Below, one piece after another: positions 20,622-30,962 of a stretch of DNA of 64,000 nucleotides. Made by a program: the position numbers and the translations under genes. Every line of letters starts with the position of its first letter. Position 1 is the first letter of the stretch. The notes beneath the pieces were generated by a model. The model did no database searches. It saw only the letters and a list, made by a program, of their open reading frames with translations, and was not told where the DNA came from. Origin of the DNA: Chondrus crispus (taxonomy: Eukaryota; Rhodophyta; Florideophyceae; Gigartinales; Gigartinaceae); the NCBI RefSeq assembly GCF_000350225.1, contig NW_005179040.1, positions 62,001 through 126,000 on the forward strand, in the 5' to 3' direction.

Positions 20622-20831
20622 TCACTCCCGAACGACTTTCCGGTAGAGGTACACAGTGTCTGGGGCTTCGCAAGTCGTAGCGTAGTGCCCAACTTGACCA
20701 CAAGAAGAGCAACGCAACTTTCGTTGAGGCGCTGCGACCCCCTGTTTCCGCCGTTTCTTCGGCCGACCTGCCTGACTCGGAACTCTCCATGCCCTCATCT
20801 GCCTGGCAATAGGCAGAATCTGCAAATCCAC
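20622..20831 (-). pseudogene. MULE C-terminus with CCHC zinc knuckle
   Basis: A basic linker (AGRPKKRRKQ) precedes CSSCGQVGHYATTC, a canonical CX2CX4HX4C knuckle, and a short tail. The other MULE in the window ends with the same layout (CSLCRSETHIVTDC, 11,280). The preceding catalytic core is deleted. Confidence 0.65.
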
Positions 20832-20987
20832 GTTAATGTTTACTTGAGAGGCAAGGGCAGCAGCAGCAACATACTGGCGTTGAAGTGTTGCATGGTGAAA
20901 GACAGTCGATGCCTACTTTTGTGCCCAGATGATTCCAGTGTGCAGCCTCCGGGACGTTCGCATGCCGCTCACGTAGATTATCAAACA

Positions 20988-21260
20988 CTAGCACACGGCT
21001 AGGGGCTTGCGCTTACGTTTCCCCTTTATAGCGTCGCAGGAGTGAGTAAGATTGAGTTTTCCCACTCTCCACAAGCCGTTGTTTGCCCTGCGGTCTGGTT
21101 TAGCGTTGACAATGTATGAGCACTCCTGGGAGGGGCACTGTATACGCAGGCGCCCAGAGTCTGAGTTTTTTACCTTGTGAGATCGGCCCACGGTGGCGCA
21201 CAGGGCTAAGGATACCATCAAGATGCTGTGCTTGTCAAGGAACGTGCTCCCTTTGATCAA
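20988..21260 (-). pseudogene. MULE N-terminal DNA-binding domain
   Basis: The segment RLRIQCPSQECSYIVNAKPD, then GLWRVGKLNLTHSCDA, gives the C-x4-C-(n)-W-(n)-H-x-C pattern of the MuDR N-terminal zinc-binding domain, which recognises terminal repeats. It ends in a KGKRKRK patch with no transposase after it. Confidence 0.6.
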
Positions 21261-21409
21261 CTCATTCCGACGACGCCCGCTTCACCTCTTCATCATTCTA
21301 GCGCTCCTAAGAAAAGGGGCTCATAAAAAGACTTCCAAAATAAAAGTGGTAGGTAACAAAAATTCTCGATTTAGTTCTATGGCAGTGTAAGAACAGCTTA
21401 GCAAGACGT

Positions 21410-24400
21410 AATGTGTACAGTATCGCGTCAGCGGCGACGACGTCACTGCTGCACGCAAAGAACTTCTCGAACCGTCATGCTTCTCATGGAGCATGCACCA
21501 AATAGCGTGCGCATGTACAGTAGGCATGCCCAATGGAAGTGATTTTCCCTACTAAAGTTGCGTGTTCAGGGACTGAAAAGAAACTATCCCGGGAGCGCCC
21601 GAGGCCCGGGGAATTGGTGGCTGCTGCTGGCACTCAGCTACACTCACCGTATAATGAAAACTGATTCCCGACAGAAGGGAATGTGCAGTTTTACGGGGAA
21701 GGGGTGGGAAGTACTTCAGTACTGCAATAAGAGGGGTCACTGGCCCCAGTGGGACCAAAGATGAAGGAGGACAACTTTTTAGGGATTGTACAGTACGTGA
21801 AAACAGGTTCTTCCGGAAAGTGCTGTACCCGAAGGGTACCCTTGGGAGCAGTACACTTTACCGTAGTACTGTACTGTATTACAGCACGGCATGACTTCAT
21901 TTGTGCGCTGTGTTTTCCACATACGTAATCCAACAACACTACTGTACATTGACTCTTTCCGATAAAAGATGTCTTCTAGCAAAGTCGAAGAGGAATATAC
22001 GAAAGACGGTGTTGCTAAAATTTACGAGTACTTCCAGAATATTTTGTAATACAGAAACGCGGACGGCGAAAAAACGAAGGGTACGACAATTGTATTCCGA
22101 ATGAGGGGACGAAGAAGGGCGCAGTTGGGGAAATGGTAGGGGTCAACATTTCTGCCGAGTTTCGTTGGTCACGGTAAAGAACGACGGGGGTGTGATGCTA
22201 ATGCCAAAGAGTGTTGGCACGAAGGATAAGTAGGTGCTAAGGGTCAGATGGTTCTAGCCATGTTGCCATAACAACGATGGCATACAGTGCGGCGGTATTT
22301 TAGAAATCCAATTCGAGCCATTGTGCTGACGTCATTCGTGAATCAGAATGAATACTGTAAAGCAAACAACAGTACAGTACTAAATCCTTACATCACTTCG
22401 ATAGACGGGATGCTCTGCAGCTGTAATGTTATATTGTATGAGGAGAAGCCCGAAAAGAGGTACTGTAAGGTTTTGTAAAGAGCAAGAGGGAAGAAACTGT
22501 GCGTTCTGGGAAGGAGGACTGTACACTGTAAATATGGGCCCGGTGTTGTATAGCTGTACTGCACTGATGTCTAGCATAAAGTTTACCTCGTGACAAGGTT
22601 CACAGCTGGGGATGTGCATGGAGATGCAAAGCGTAAGCCTACATTCCAGACGACTTTCTGATGCAGTACCCTTGGTACTACGTCACCGGCGACATCAACA
22701 GTAACCACGGTTACAGTCTGTTTGATAGACAATGGGCGCAGCATGCCGTACGTGCGAGGATTTACTGCACGATGGACATTTGCATGGGGCACAACATGAT
22801 GGGGTACAGTACGAACTTCACTATTATGGAAGGACCGGCATGGGCTCTTTCCAGAAAGTGTTATCTAGAACCGCACAGGGCGAGGGTCTGGCAGCGAGAC
22901 CAGGAAAGTCCTGATATGTACAGTAATACAGTGGCGATTGAGTCGGGGGGCGACTGCCTAATTGTACAGTATCTGCAGTGAAAATAAGTCGTGGGTGATC
23001 CAACAACGATTAAGACAGTTGACAAAATCAGGGCCGTTCCTAACTCGCAGTCCATCAGAGCGTGGGACATTTCTTCCTACCCCAGGATTATTCTAAGTGT
23101 GGCTAGGATGGATAAAAGAGGGCACTACCGTATTGAAGGGTAGCTGGATGTGAACTGTGGAAATGCGTTGGATGGATGACTACCGGTTTCCGTGCGATTG
23201 CTGTCCATGATGAGGCGGATGCGCAAAAACCATACCGACCATGGCAGTTTTACAGAGACGGAGAACCCATTCTGTCATTTACGCAGACTTTCTGACGCAA
23301 GTGTCAGGCTGGAGTGGAAAATGAATGTGCTGTAGTGTTGTCGAAGGATTGAGTTAGGATAAAATGCGGAGCAAAAAGCACCTCTTTAGGTGTGATGCAC
23401 TCCACCGTGGATGCGTAACTGTGCGAACTGAGAGCAGGCAGGGCAAGCGGAGCAAGACACGCGGAGAAGGGTGATCCCTCACCGACGTCTTTTGAAAGTA
23501 TGGACGATAAAAATTCCTCGCCGGGCTGCCCTCGGAATACGTCCAGCAGCGGCGCTCAAAACTTTCTTTTTGGCATCAAGAAAATGCAATGAGTACAGTA
23601 CAGGAGATCCAATTCACTACAGTATATTTGAATTGCCCAAATACTGTACAGTAGTGGCAGCATGGGAAGAATCGATGAGATGATCCAAGGTCTTACAGTG
23701 GTATAAAATGGAGGTTTTAGCAAAATCTCAAAAAAAGAAAGTCACCGCTGCTGGTACTGTACGAACAACACACACATGCTGTATGCGGTTGCGATGGAGG
23801 CCTACAGCAGTTCACAGCACATCGGGTGTGGGGCGAGTGCCGAAGGGGTAAGGCGAAGTCCGGCGTGCATCTGTGTATGGACGAGAAGGGTACAGTACAG
23901 TACACAGCACTCTGTCCTGGTTGCAGTAGGGTTTTCTTTTGCGCTGGACCAGCGATCTGCTAGCACGTTGATGATGATGATATGGTTCTCGTCCACAACA
24001 GTACTGTACACGACGTTGCTGCAGCAAAGACGAAAATGAACTGGCCTGCGCACACCTGTACGACATACCGACATACAGCGACTCTCTCTTCTAAAACAAT
24101 ACGGCGAGCGCAGTAATTATGAAGAGCAAACAAGGAAATCAACGGTGAGCCACGGCACACATGATTACAGCACGGATTTGCATCAGAGTCCCAAAAAGAG
24201 TTAAATGAGGGGGGGTCACCGACTAGCAGTTGCGCCAGTGGTTGATCCTCTCACGAGGACCGCTGCGATGTGCCTGATGAGTATCGGTTGTAAAAAACTG
24301 TACAGCATCATTAGACAGCAATTACATAATTGCTTGTTTTGAAAAGAGAATAGTGGAACTGCTACCTAACATGCGCAGGAAATGCATTTCCATTATCCTG

Positions 24401-24600
24401 CCAGTTAGCGCGAGGCATAGGAAGTATTAGCTGTACTGTACTGTGCATATGCAGAATAGGCAAATGCACAGTACTGTACTCACAGTCAAGATGGTTAAAA
24501 TTTACGGGATACTGTACTGAAAGAACACAGAATTTCAAGCTGTGACAGTTTCGCGCTATAATGTTGGCATACTGTACATGAGTAAAAGTACAGTGCCCGT
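21410..24600. repeat. Gene-poor DNA dense in TACTGTAC/GTACAGTA words
   Basis: No frame here looks coding on either strand. TACTGTA or TACAGTA cores and close variants recur at more than 20 places, e.g. near 21,788, 21,872, 22,371, 22,806, 22,917, 22,963, 23,594, 23,643, 23,889, 23,999, 24,430, 24,470, 24,511 and 24,570. A random 7-mer is expected a few times per strand at most. The word is near-palindromic. It also occurs elsewhere in the window (25,573; 28,257; 31,122; 31,491), so it may be a genome-wide compositional feature or binding site. Confidence 0.55.
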
Positions 24601-24753
24601 ACTGTGTAGTATGAGGGGGTGCGGAGGAGGTTAGAGCGTATGTTTGCCTCTTAAATCAGGGCATATGTGTTTGAAAATCATGAGAGCGGATATGAATGGC
24701 TAGGAACGGCGCGCCGTGCTGAGTTGTGGGATACAAATAGGCGGATCTTTCTC

Positions 24754-25263
24754 TTAACAGCCACGTGTCTTGATATGCTCCTCTCCCGCGCTACCAGTTT
24801 CCGCTAGCACGCCCAACCGATGCTCGAAAGCCATCTCTACATCCCTCCGTCGCTGTGCTGCCCAGTGCCGTACGCGCCGCGCTCGCCCACTCCCACACTC
24901 CCACAGCAGTGTAAAGAGCCTTGCAGCTTGGTAGTGGCTTACAGAAACCCGCCCAACCCGCTCCATCTGTCGTAACCAGAAATCGTAATAATGTTTCCGT
25001 CCGCCGCCCTTCATGTCATGTGAGCAGCCCCGCTCGTGGAGAGCCCCAGGTCCATCCAATATCTGCATTGGCATTGCTTTATTATTCCCGTCGGGTCTTC
25101 CCTCGGAGACGTGCACCTCGATTTTTTTACGCACTCGTGATCCTCTCGCGAGACATCGTTCTGTCGTTTTAGTCCAACGGGCTGCCAAAGCGCTGAAAAC
25201 TGTCTGTGTCCCTGCCAACGGCGGATTTTGTGGACGGCGGCCAGTGCAATCCGTGCCTGACAC
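24754..25263 (-). CDS. Hypothetical basic protein, doubtful
   Basis: A 169-codon open frame starting MSGTDCTGRR, Arg-rich, with HYYDFWLRQMERVGRVSVSH and AARLFTLLWECG as the most protein-like parts. No family, signal peptide or membrane segment is recognised. The opposite strand is also partly open, which lowers confidence. It could be an exon of a longer gene. Confidence 0.25.
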   Translation of the reverse strand: MSGTDCTGRRPQNPPLAGTQTVFSALAARWTKTTERCLARGSRVRKKIEVHVSEGRPDGNNKAMPMQILDGPGALHERGCSHDMKGGGRKHYYDFWLRQMERVGRVSVSHYQAARLFTLLWECGSGRARRVRHWAAQRRRDVEMAFEHRLGVLAETGSAGEEHIKTRGC

Positions 25264-26244
25264 TGCTTCACCGGAAAGATTCTCCCCCCCTTACCGTCAA
25301 CCGAAGGACGAGAATTCATTCATAAAAACTGCAACTAGCCCTGGTGGCCCACTGTTCATAACCAGGTAGCATCAAACACACACAAGAAGGGATGGGGCAT
25401 TGTACCTGACACCCTGTGCCTCTGCTGTACTGCTGGGCGGCGAAGATATTTCTTCGGATCAAACAAACTCCCAGCTTCACCAACTCGAGTGCTTACCCCC
25501 CCCCCCCCTCCCCCCCAAGGTCCAACCGGAAGCGGTCGCCCATCGCATACCCGCAGTGTTTTCAAGAAAATCCGGTACTGTACTGTTCTCTGGATATATG
25601 CCCCAATCAATTTCTCTTCTCGCACGACATGCTGCCGGTCTTGACGTCTTGACATGCTGCCCGTCATGAGGTTCTGTCATTTGATTTTTACACAAATTCC
25701 CGACGTGTCGCCAGCCTTGTTCCTATCACTTGAAATCAAGTGCTTTACATGTCAGTTTTTTCATTATTTTTGATTGGCCCCCAACCTCATCAAGCGCATA
25801 GACGAATCGACGTGCCACTGACACCTCCCCGCCGGCAACAGGTCAAGCACTACAACATCTCGTCAAGTTCTTCCTTCATTTTTCATCCTTCTTCCGCAGA
25901 GTACGGCGTGTGTCAAATCTTAGTAATATTACCATCAATGGGAGACATTGACGAGGTACTATTCATGAACAAAAACAATTCCGTCTAATAGGGGCCTTTA
26001 CGCGTTTTCGCTCAAACAGGTTCAGTAGCTTTGTTCTCGAACGATCTACGCTTTGTGACAAAAAAACATCAACAATAACAAGCAAGCACCCTAACAATTT
26101 CCGCTTGCAAACATCCATTCATACATTCATCCCCAACCAGGCCTTCTCTCTCCTCTTCCATCAGTGGCGCAAGACCTGGAAAGCTGCGCGACTCTAAACC
26201 CACAGACTTTCGGTAGTGCAGGGGCGGTCGCTTACCTACTCTTC
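25264..26244. other. No gene recognised; poly-C tract
   Basis: Includes a C-rich run near 25,496-25,517 and short non-conserved frames. It probably contains the 3' region of the minus-strand gene ending at 26,245, but no clear polyadenylation hexamer is visible. Confidence 0.5.
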
Positions 26245-26913
26245 TTACCGCCGGGAACGCGGCCTGTTAGAAGCAACCGGGCTTACGCCACCGAGCTGGT
26301 CTCTGCATTTCCTCTTAACCTTCTTGAGGTTCCGCTCAGCCTCCTCCACGCCATCCTCACCACACTTCGTGTCCCGAAGCTCATAGAGCATCCACTTAAC
26401 CTTCTTGATCTTCTCGCACTTTGCGTCGCGTGCGTTGCCACCAACCCAGCCGATCTTATCGCAAGCACGCACGGCCTTTTTGCGAAGTCTCAACAGCTCG
26501 TCGTAATCATCGCACTTAATGCCGCTGACGTCGACATCCTCATCGTCCTCCTCTTCTTCGTCATCGCCGTATGATCCTGAGCGCACACTGATACCGGCCA
26601 GGCGACACTTTTTCCGTGCGGCGCGCACACGCGTCAAGCTTTCTGATCGCTCCTTGCAGACGGCTCTGGTCTCCTTGTATTCGGAGTAGGAGAGTCCGGC
26701 GTAACGACATTTACGTGCACGACTCAGGCGACGCGGTAGCGAGATGCGACGAATTGCACACTTCAATTGCTTTTCGGCACGCCGGATATCGCGTTTGCAT
26801 CGCAGACGCGAGCGACGCTCCCTGACAGTCATGTCTTCTCTGCTCGAACCCGAAGCAATGGCAGCAGAGACGAGGAGAGCAACAAAGAGGATGGATATGA
26901 CGCGGGATGCCAT
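26245..26913 (-). CDS. Small secreted Cys- and Arg/Lys-rich protein
   Basis: A 222-codon frame without introns. Residues 1-20 (MASRVISILFVALLVSAAIA) are a classic signal peptide with likely cleavage after AIA or AIAS. The mature part is basic and has about 11 cysteines roughly 12-25 residues apart, with an acidic insert (DDEEEEDDEDVD) in the middle. Two internal blocks are similar (RKCRYAGLS and KKCRLAGIS), implying duplication of a ~45-residue Cys-helix unit. Regular Cys and charge suggest a disulphide-linked helical extracellular or cell-wall protein. No family is recognised. It is the best-supported host gene in the window, with a TATA-like box about 260 bp upstream. Confidence 0.75.
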   Translation of the reverse strand: MASRVISILFVALLVSAAIASGSSREDMTVRERRSRLRCKRDIRRAEKQLKCAIRRISLPRRLSRARKCRYAGLSYSEYKETRAVCKERSESLTRVRAARKKCRLAGISVRSGSYGDDEEEEDDEDVDVSGIKCDDYDELLRLRKKAVRACDKIGWVGGNARDAKCEKIKKVKWMLYELRDTKCGEDGVEEAERNLKKVKRKCRDQLGGVSPVASNRPRSRR

Positions 26914-27170
26914 CTCGCAGTGGAGAGGGGGTTGGGGTGAAGGGAGAGGGAAAGGGAGGTAGGAGAGGGAAAAGGTGGGAGGGCAGGTAGGGGAGAGGGT
27001 GGTAGAGCGAATGGGGAGGAGTTGTTATCGTTGAAGAGCTGTGATAAGAGACTCGCGGGCAGCAGTGTAAAGAACTGGCAATCGGAGAAGTAGTGTCAAA
27101 TATTGCTTTCAAAGACGAGAATTTGAATAAGGAGCCCTGGAAGCGATTGACCTAACAGGATTGGGTAGGT

Positions 27171-27177
27171 TTATATA
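27171..27177 (-). promoter_or_regulatory. TATA-like box upstream of the secreted protein gene
   Basis: The minus strand reads GATATATAAACC, 258 bp before the ATG at 26,913. A start site near 27,145 would leave a ~230-nt leader. Position is plausible but unproven. Confidence 0.4.
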
Positions 27178-27179
27178 TC

Positions 27180-28580
27180 GGGGATGATTGGGGGAGAGGA
27201 AGGGTGGCACGCGGTAAGCAGAGGCAACCTAAAAGAGAAGCAAGGGCGCTTGGTCCCCCATGATTATGCGACGTAGAGGGAGGACCCGCAGGCGCTCAAG
27301 ATGAGATATGGATGGATCAGAGGGAATGAAATTTATGAATGGTGTGATAGAGGGTGCATTGTTTTCGCGGGGACCAGGGTAGCAGTGTTGTCGATGTGGT
27401 GCAGTGCTGGACTAGAGACGTGACGATGTTGCGTTTTGGGAAGGAGCAGTTGAGGGGTAGAGGGACGGCAGGTTTGGGAAGGAGGGGTCTAGTTTACAGC
27501 GGCGTTTGGGAATAGGAGGACGAGGTGCTGACAGAGTGGAGCGCCGTGGCTGCTGAATTGATGGGTAACGAGCCCACGCCCCGAATTTGCTTCCTTACGA
27601 AACGCCCTAGGACCCCCCCCATCACAGACCTTGAGCAAACATCTGCTGTAAGAACACTCTCCCTGCGCCAACCCCCACACGCCAGGTGTGTCTTAGACCC
27701 ACCCGGGAGATGTAAGCCCCTTGGCTTACCCCCCGTGACCAGCCAAGTTGTGTTCCATTCTAGACCCGCATCAGCTCAACCCCCATCAGCTCAACCCCCC
27801 CACCCCCTCTCCCCGCAACGTCCTCGACAGAGACCACGCTACCCGTGTGTCAGCAAAACTACCTGAGAGAAGACTGCACGCACGCAAGGCCTGTCAGGGC
27901 CTCCATCTTTTTCCCGCGACTCGGCCACCCACGCGCACAACCCTCGCTCTGCCTCGACGGTTGCTCGTCTCTATGCGATACAGCACGGAACTGGCACTTG
28001 TGTCCCGAGGCCTTCTGTCGATTAACACGCGCCCATCCCGCTTCCCTCCCACCTCTGCTAACATAAAGACTGCTTCCCATCTCCCTCGCTTCTTCTGACC
28101 GCCCCACACCTACCCGGACAGGTATCGATGACTGCCGCTCATCACGGCAGTACGTTAACGGTTAACCCATCCCCGTGACGCACTTATTTCGATCCAGCCC
28201 GATTCTCGCCAAACGTTTCCCTGTTTCCTCTCCCCAGTCCCGCCATGTCTGCTGCCGATACTGTACAATACTGTACCGTTGGTACCTCATTGCTGCATTG
28301 CATCTAGCCATTCCCCTCCTGCACTCATCTAGACCCTGCTTTTAGTCCCGGCCCTTTCCTTCGTATCCCTCGGGACGTGCTTCCGTTATAGATTGATTTG
28401 TGTACCTTCGAGATCGAGTGCGCAGGTACACAGTCTCATACGCTTTGAATTTTCAAATATCATAATTTATTTCTTTCATCTCGTCTTCGCACCCAGCTTA
28501 CCGTGCCTCATCTGACACATGCGTCCTCTACCCTTTCAGTGTTGCATATCTACAGTCTGCGTTAAAAACCGCACTGTTTG
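27180..28580. other. No gene recognised
   Basis: Pyrimidine-rich on the plus strand with a 15-bp direct repeat (CATCAGCTCAACCCC, near 27,770). Frames are short and low-complexity. ATACTGTACAATACTGTACC occurs near 28,258. Confidence 0.5.
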
Positions 28581-28640
28581 TACTTTTCCTTCACATCACT
28601 ATGTACTTTTCCTTCACATCACTATGTAATTTTCCTTCTC
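28581..28640. repeat. 23-bp tandem repeat, about 2.5 copies
   Basis: TACTTTTCCTTCACATCACT-type units begin at 28,581, 28,604 and (diverged) 28,627. Confidence 0.8.
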
Positions 28641-28938
28641 CCGCCACCCTAGATACGTCTTTGAAGCTTTTCACCGTACTTCCGAAAAGCACCCTCAACC
28701 CTCCGCCAAGCAAAAACGTGTTTGCCAACACCCCCGCAAACTCCTCAATTCTATCGCTGTTCATCTGTATCGCCAACGATTCCGTTCCCCCCATCTTCCC
28801 GCCACTACGCAGCAGCCACCCTCCATCTGAGTAATTTAGACGGACCCTGTCGGAAACTCTACCGCTCTGGTGTAGAAACGTCACCATCACGCCGACCCAA
28901 ATAAACCCACCCTCAGTTAGCACCTTGACATACTGCAT
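28591..28938 (-). CDS. Hypothetical small protein, doubtful
   Basis: 115 codons starting MQYVKVLTEGGFIWVGVMVT, with balanced composition (IEEFAGVLANTFLLGGGLRV). Its end runs into the 23-bp tandem repeat. No family recognised; it could be an exon or chance. Confidence 0.22.
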   Translation of the reverse strand: MQYVKVLTEGGFIWVGVMVTFLHQSGRVSDRVRLNYSDGGWLLRSGGKMGGTESLAIQMNSDRIEEFAGVLANTFLLGGGLRVLFGSTVKSFKDVSRVAGEGKLHSDVKEKYIVM

Positions 28939-30121
28939 GTTCGTTATTTCCGTTGCCCGACATCATCCGCCCAGCATATGTAAATGACGCATTTGCTTCC
29001 CGAAACAGCAGTTCGCACGACCTCCCAACAGGGCACTTGGATTCATCTTCAGGTCGCTTCCCGCGTGACCTTGCACGTGGGAATATGGATGCAAAACTTC
29101 ACCGTGAGACAGACAACCTCGCCATATTGTCCTCCCGCCTCGATTCGCAACGGCGAAGAGTTCTTTGTCTCTCAGGATGGCCCGCGTGCGTTGTCTTTTC
29201 TCGGCAGACACAAGCCGGCTTGCTCTCTTGCGCCCCGAGAGTGGGCACGGTCGTCGCCGCTGGCAGTGATTGACACAATGACAGCATTAAGAAATAGTAA
29301 AATTAGACCTCACCCTGCACCAATCACAGCTTCACTCACACCGGACAGACTCACCAAGGCTGAACACACGAGTATCTTTATTTACCTGTTGCCAAACTTA
29401 CCGCACCCGTATCTTTCCTGCACATTTTTACGACCTCCCGCTCCCACAGACTACCGTTCCATAATTTTATCCATATTTATACTTGCCTCCTTCTCCCTTT
29501 CGCAATCATGAAATCCACGATGCGGCGAGAATCTATCAATGCCGACGTCTTAGATAGCAATAGTCCATGAACATGCCATGTTCCAGCATGATTCTGGGCC
29601 CTTCCATAACATATTGGACTACTGCTCTCGTCAAGCGTGACCGCTCTTTCCGCTCCTAGCCCATCCGTGGATATTCTTGCATTGAAAGTCTACCCGTCTT
29701 GCGAGGAGTGCCCGAGACCGCCAGCTGGAGCAATGTATAACTAGATTTTTTACCGGTGGTTATGTCTCGCTGCATTCTCTCCCATTGTCGTGTCGAAAGC
29801 AGCTGCCATTTTTCTCCACCACACAATGACTCTTCTTCTATTCTCTCATCTTGCTCCTACGCAATGTACCATGCGATGAACGGTTGCCGACTTTTTCCGA
29901 TGTACTTATTGGATGACGAAGGAAAAGATTAATCGAAGCACTACGGCGATATGGCTATGACACGCATTTCCAGCAATTGCAAGCTGCATTATGTACAGTA
30001 CGGTAGTTCGTCGATGATGATGCCTTGACGCACCCACAACTTTGCAACGCCTTGAGAGAAGCTGTCAAAATCTTGACTGATTGCAGCGCAAGTTGTCATC
30101 GAATCGCATCCATGTCTGGTG
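28939..30121. other. No gene recognised
   Basis: Frames overlap on both strands and lack domains. Confidence 0.5.
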
Positions 30122-30960
30122 TTCATTTCACTGGTATAATTTGGGTAATGGTGTATTTTGGGCACTTTTCAACCCACGATCCTCTGCCCTCCCCGCCTTC
30201 CACAACTATGCAGAGTCCATGTCTCACACACACACATACACGCACCCAGCACCTGGACAGTAAAGTTTTTTCCTCCTCTTCTCTGTCCGCCTCCTGGCTC
30301 GACGGTGGCGGTATGCCGCCGGAAATGAGAGCTCAAACCCTCGCACACAAGTGACGAATCAAAAAGAGTAGAGAAGAGCGCGCTAGCCGCGCAAAACGCC
30401 TTTTTCTATAATTGGGAATATGAAAGAAAGCAGTAGACGCCCTCAAAGCATCGTATGAGTGTTAGAAGCATGAAAGGCGTGGCTTTTCTGACGTGCAATG
30501 CCCCTCAGATGCTCTCACAGCCTGCGAGATGTGGAAATGTGGACAGTAAACACACACTGGCTATCAAGGCACGCGGGCGGCGTGTGTCAACAAGGTTAGT
30601 TGGTGAGAAGGGAAGTAAGGCGCCTGTTGGAAGAGAGGAGGTTGTTCGCAATTTAGAGAGCAGTTTTTGGACTTCTCTGGATGATATTTCCTTAAAAAAG
30701 TGGCCTAGACGTTCTCCACCTCGTCGATAAGGGAGGGAAGAGAGTACTCGTGCAGATCGGCAGCACGTCGCGGCGCGGAGTTCGCTGGGATTGTCGCAAC
30801 TCCGATGTAAAGTATTTATGTGGGTACCCGAATTGTGCCGGATGGCACATGGAGCGGCCAAAAATTAATTTTTTGGTACCGAAAAACCGGCCAGTGGAGG
30901 GGTAAAATGACCGATTTCTGGAAAATCCTTAACGTGCCCAAATTATACCAGTGAGAAGGG
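30122..30960 (+). mobile_element. Deleted pogo/Tigger copy, opposite orientation
   Basis: Left end TTCATTTCACTGGTATAATT and right end (reverse complement) CCCTTCTCACTGGTATAATT match the terminal repeat of the element at 13,417, the left one with several changes. TA follows the right end (30,961-30,962). The plus strand keeps the start (LDGGGMPPEMRAQTLAHK, about 30,300-30,351) and the C-terminal block (VVRNLESSFWTSLDDISLKK, near 30,645-30,700). The catalytic core is missing, so it could only move in trans. A CA-rich run lies at 30,219-30,245. Confidence 0.75.
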
Positions 30961-30962
30961 TA

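Larger units (their letters stand above)
20566..21361 (-). mobile_element. Internally deleted MULE with intact terminal repeats
   Basis: A perfect 32-bp terminal inverted repeat (20,566-20,597 and 21,330-21,361, starting TTTTGTTACCTACCACTTTT) encloses 796 bp. On the minus strand this keeps the first part and the last part of a MULE protein and lacks the catalytic core. No convincing 8-9 bp target duplication was seen. It is a non-autonomous derivative. Confidence 0.75.

Noticed and set aside
26164..26574. 136-codon plus frame
   Set aside because: Antisense shadow of the secreted-protein gene.
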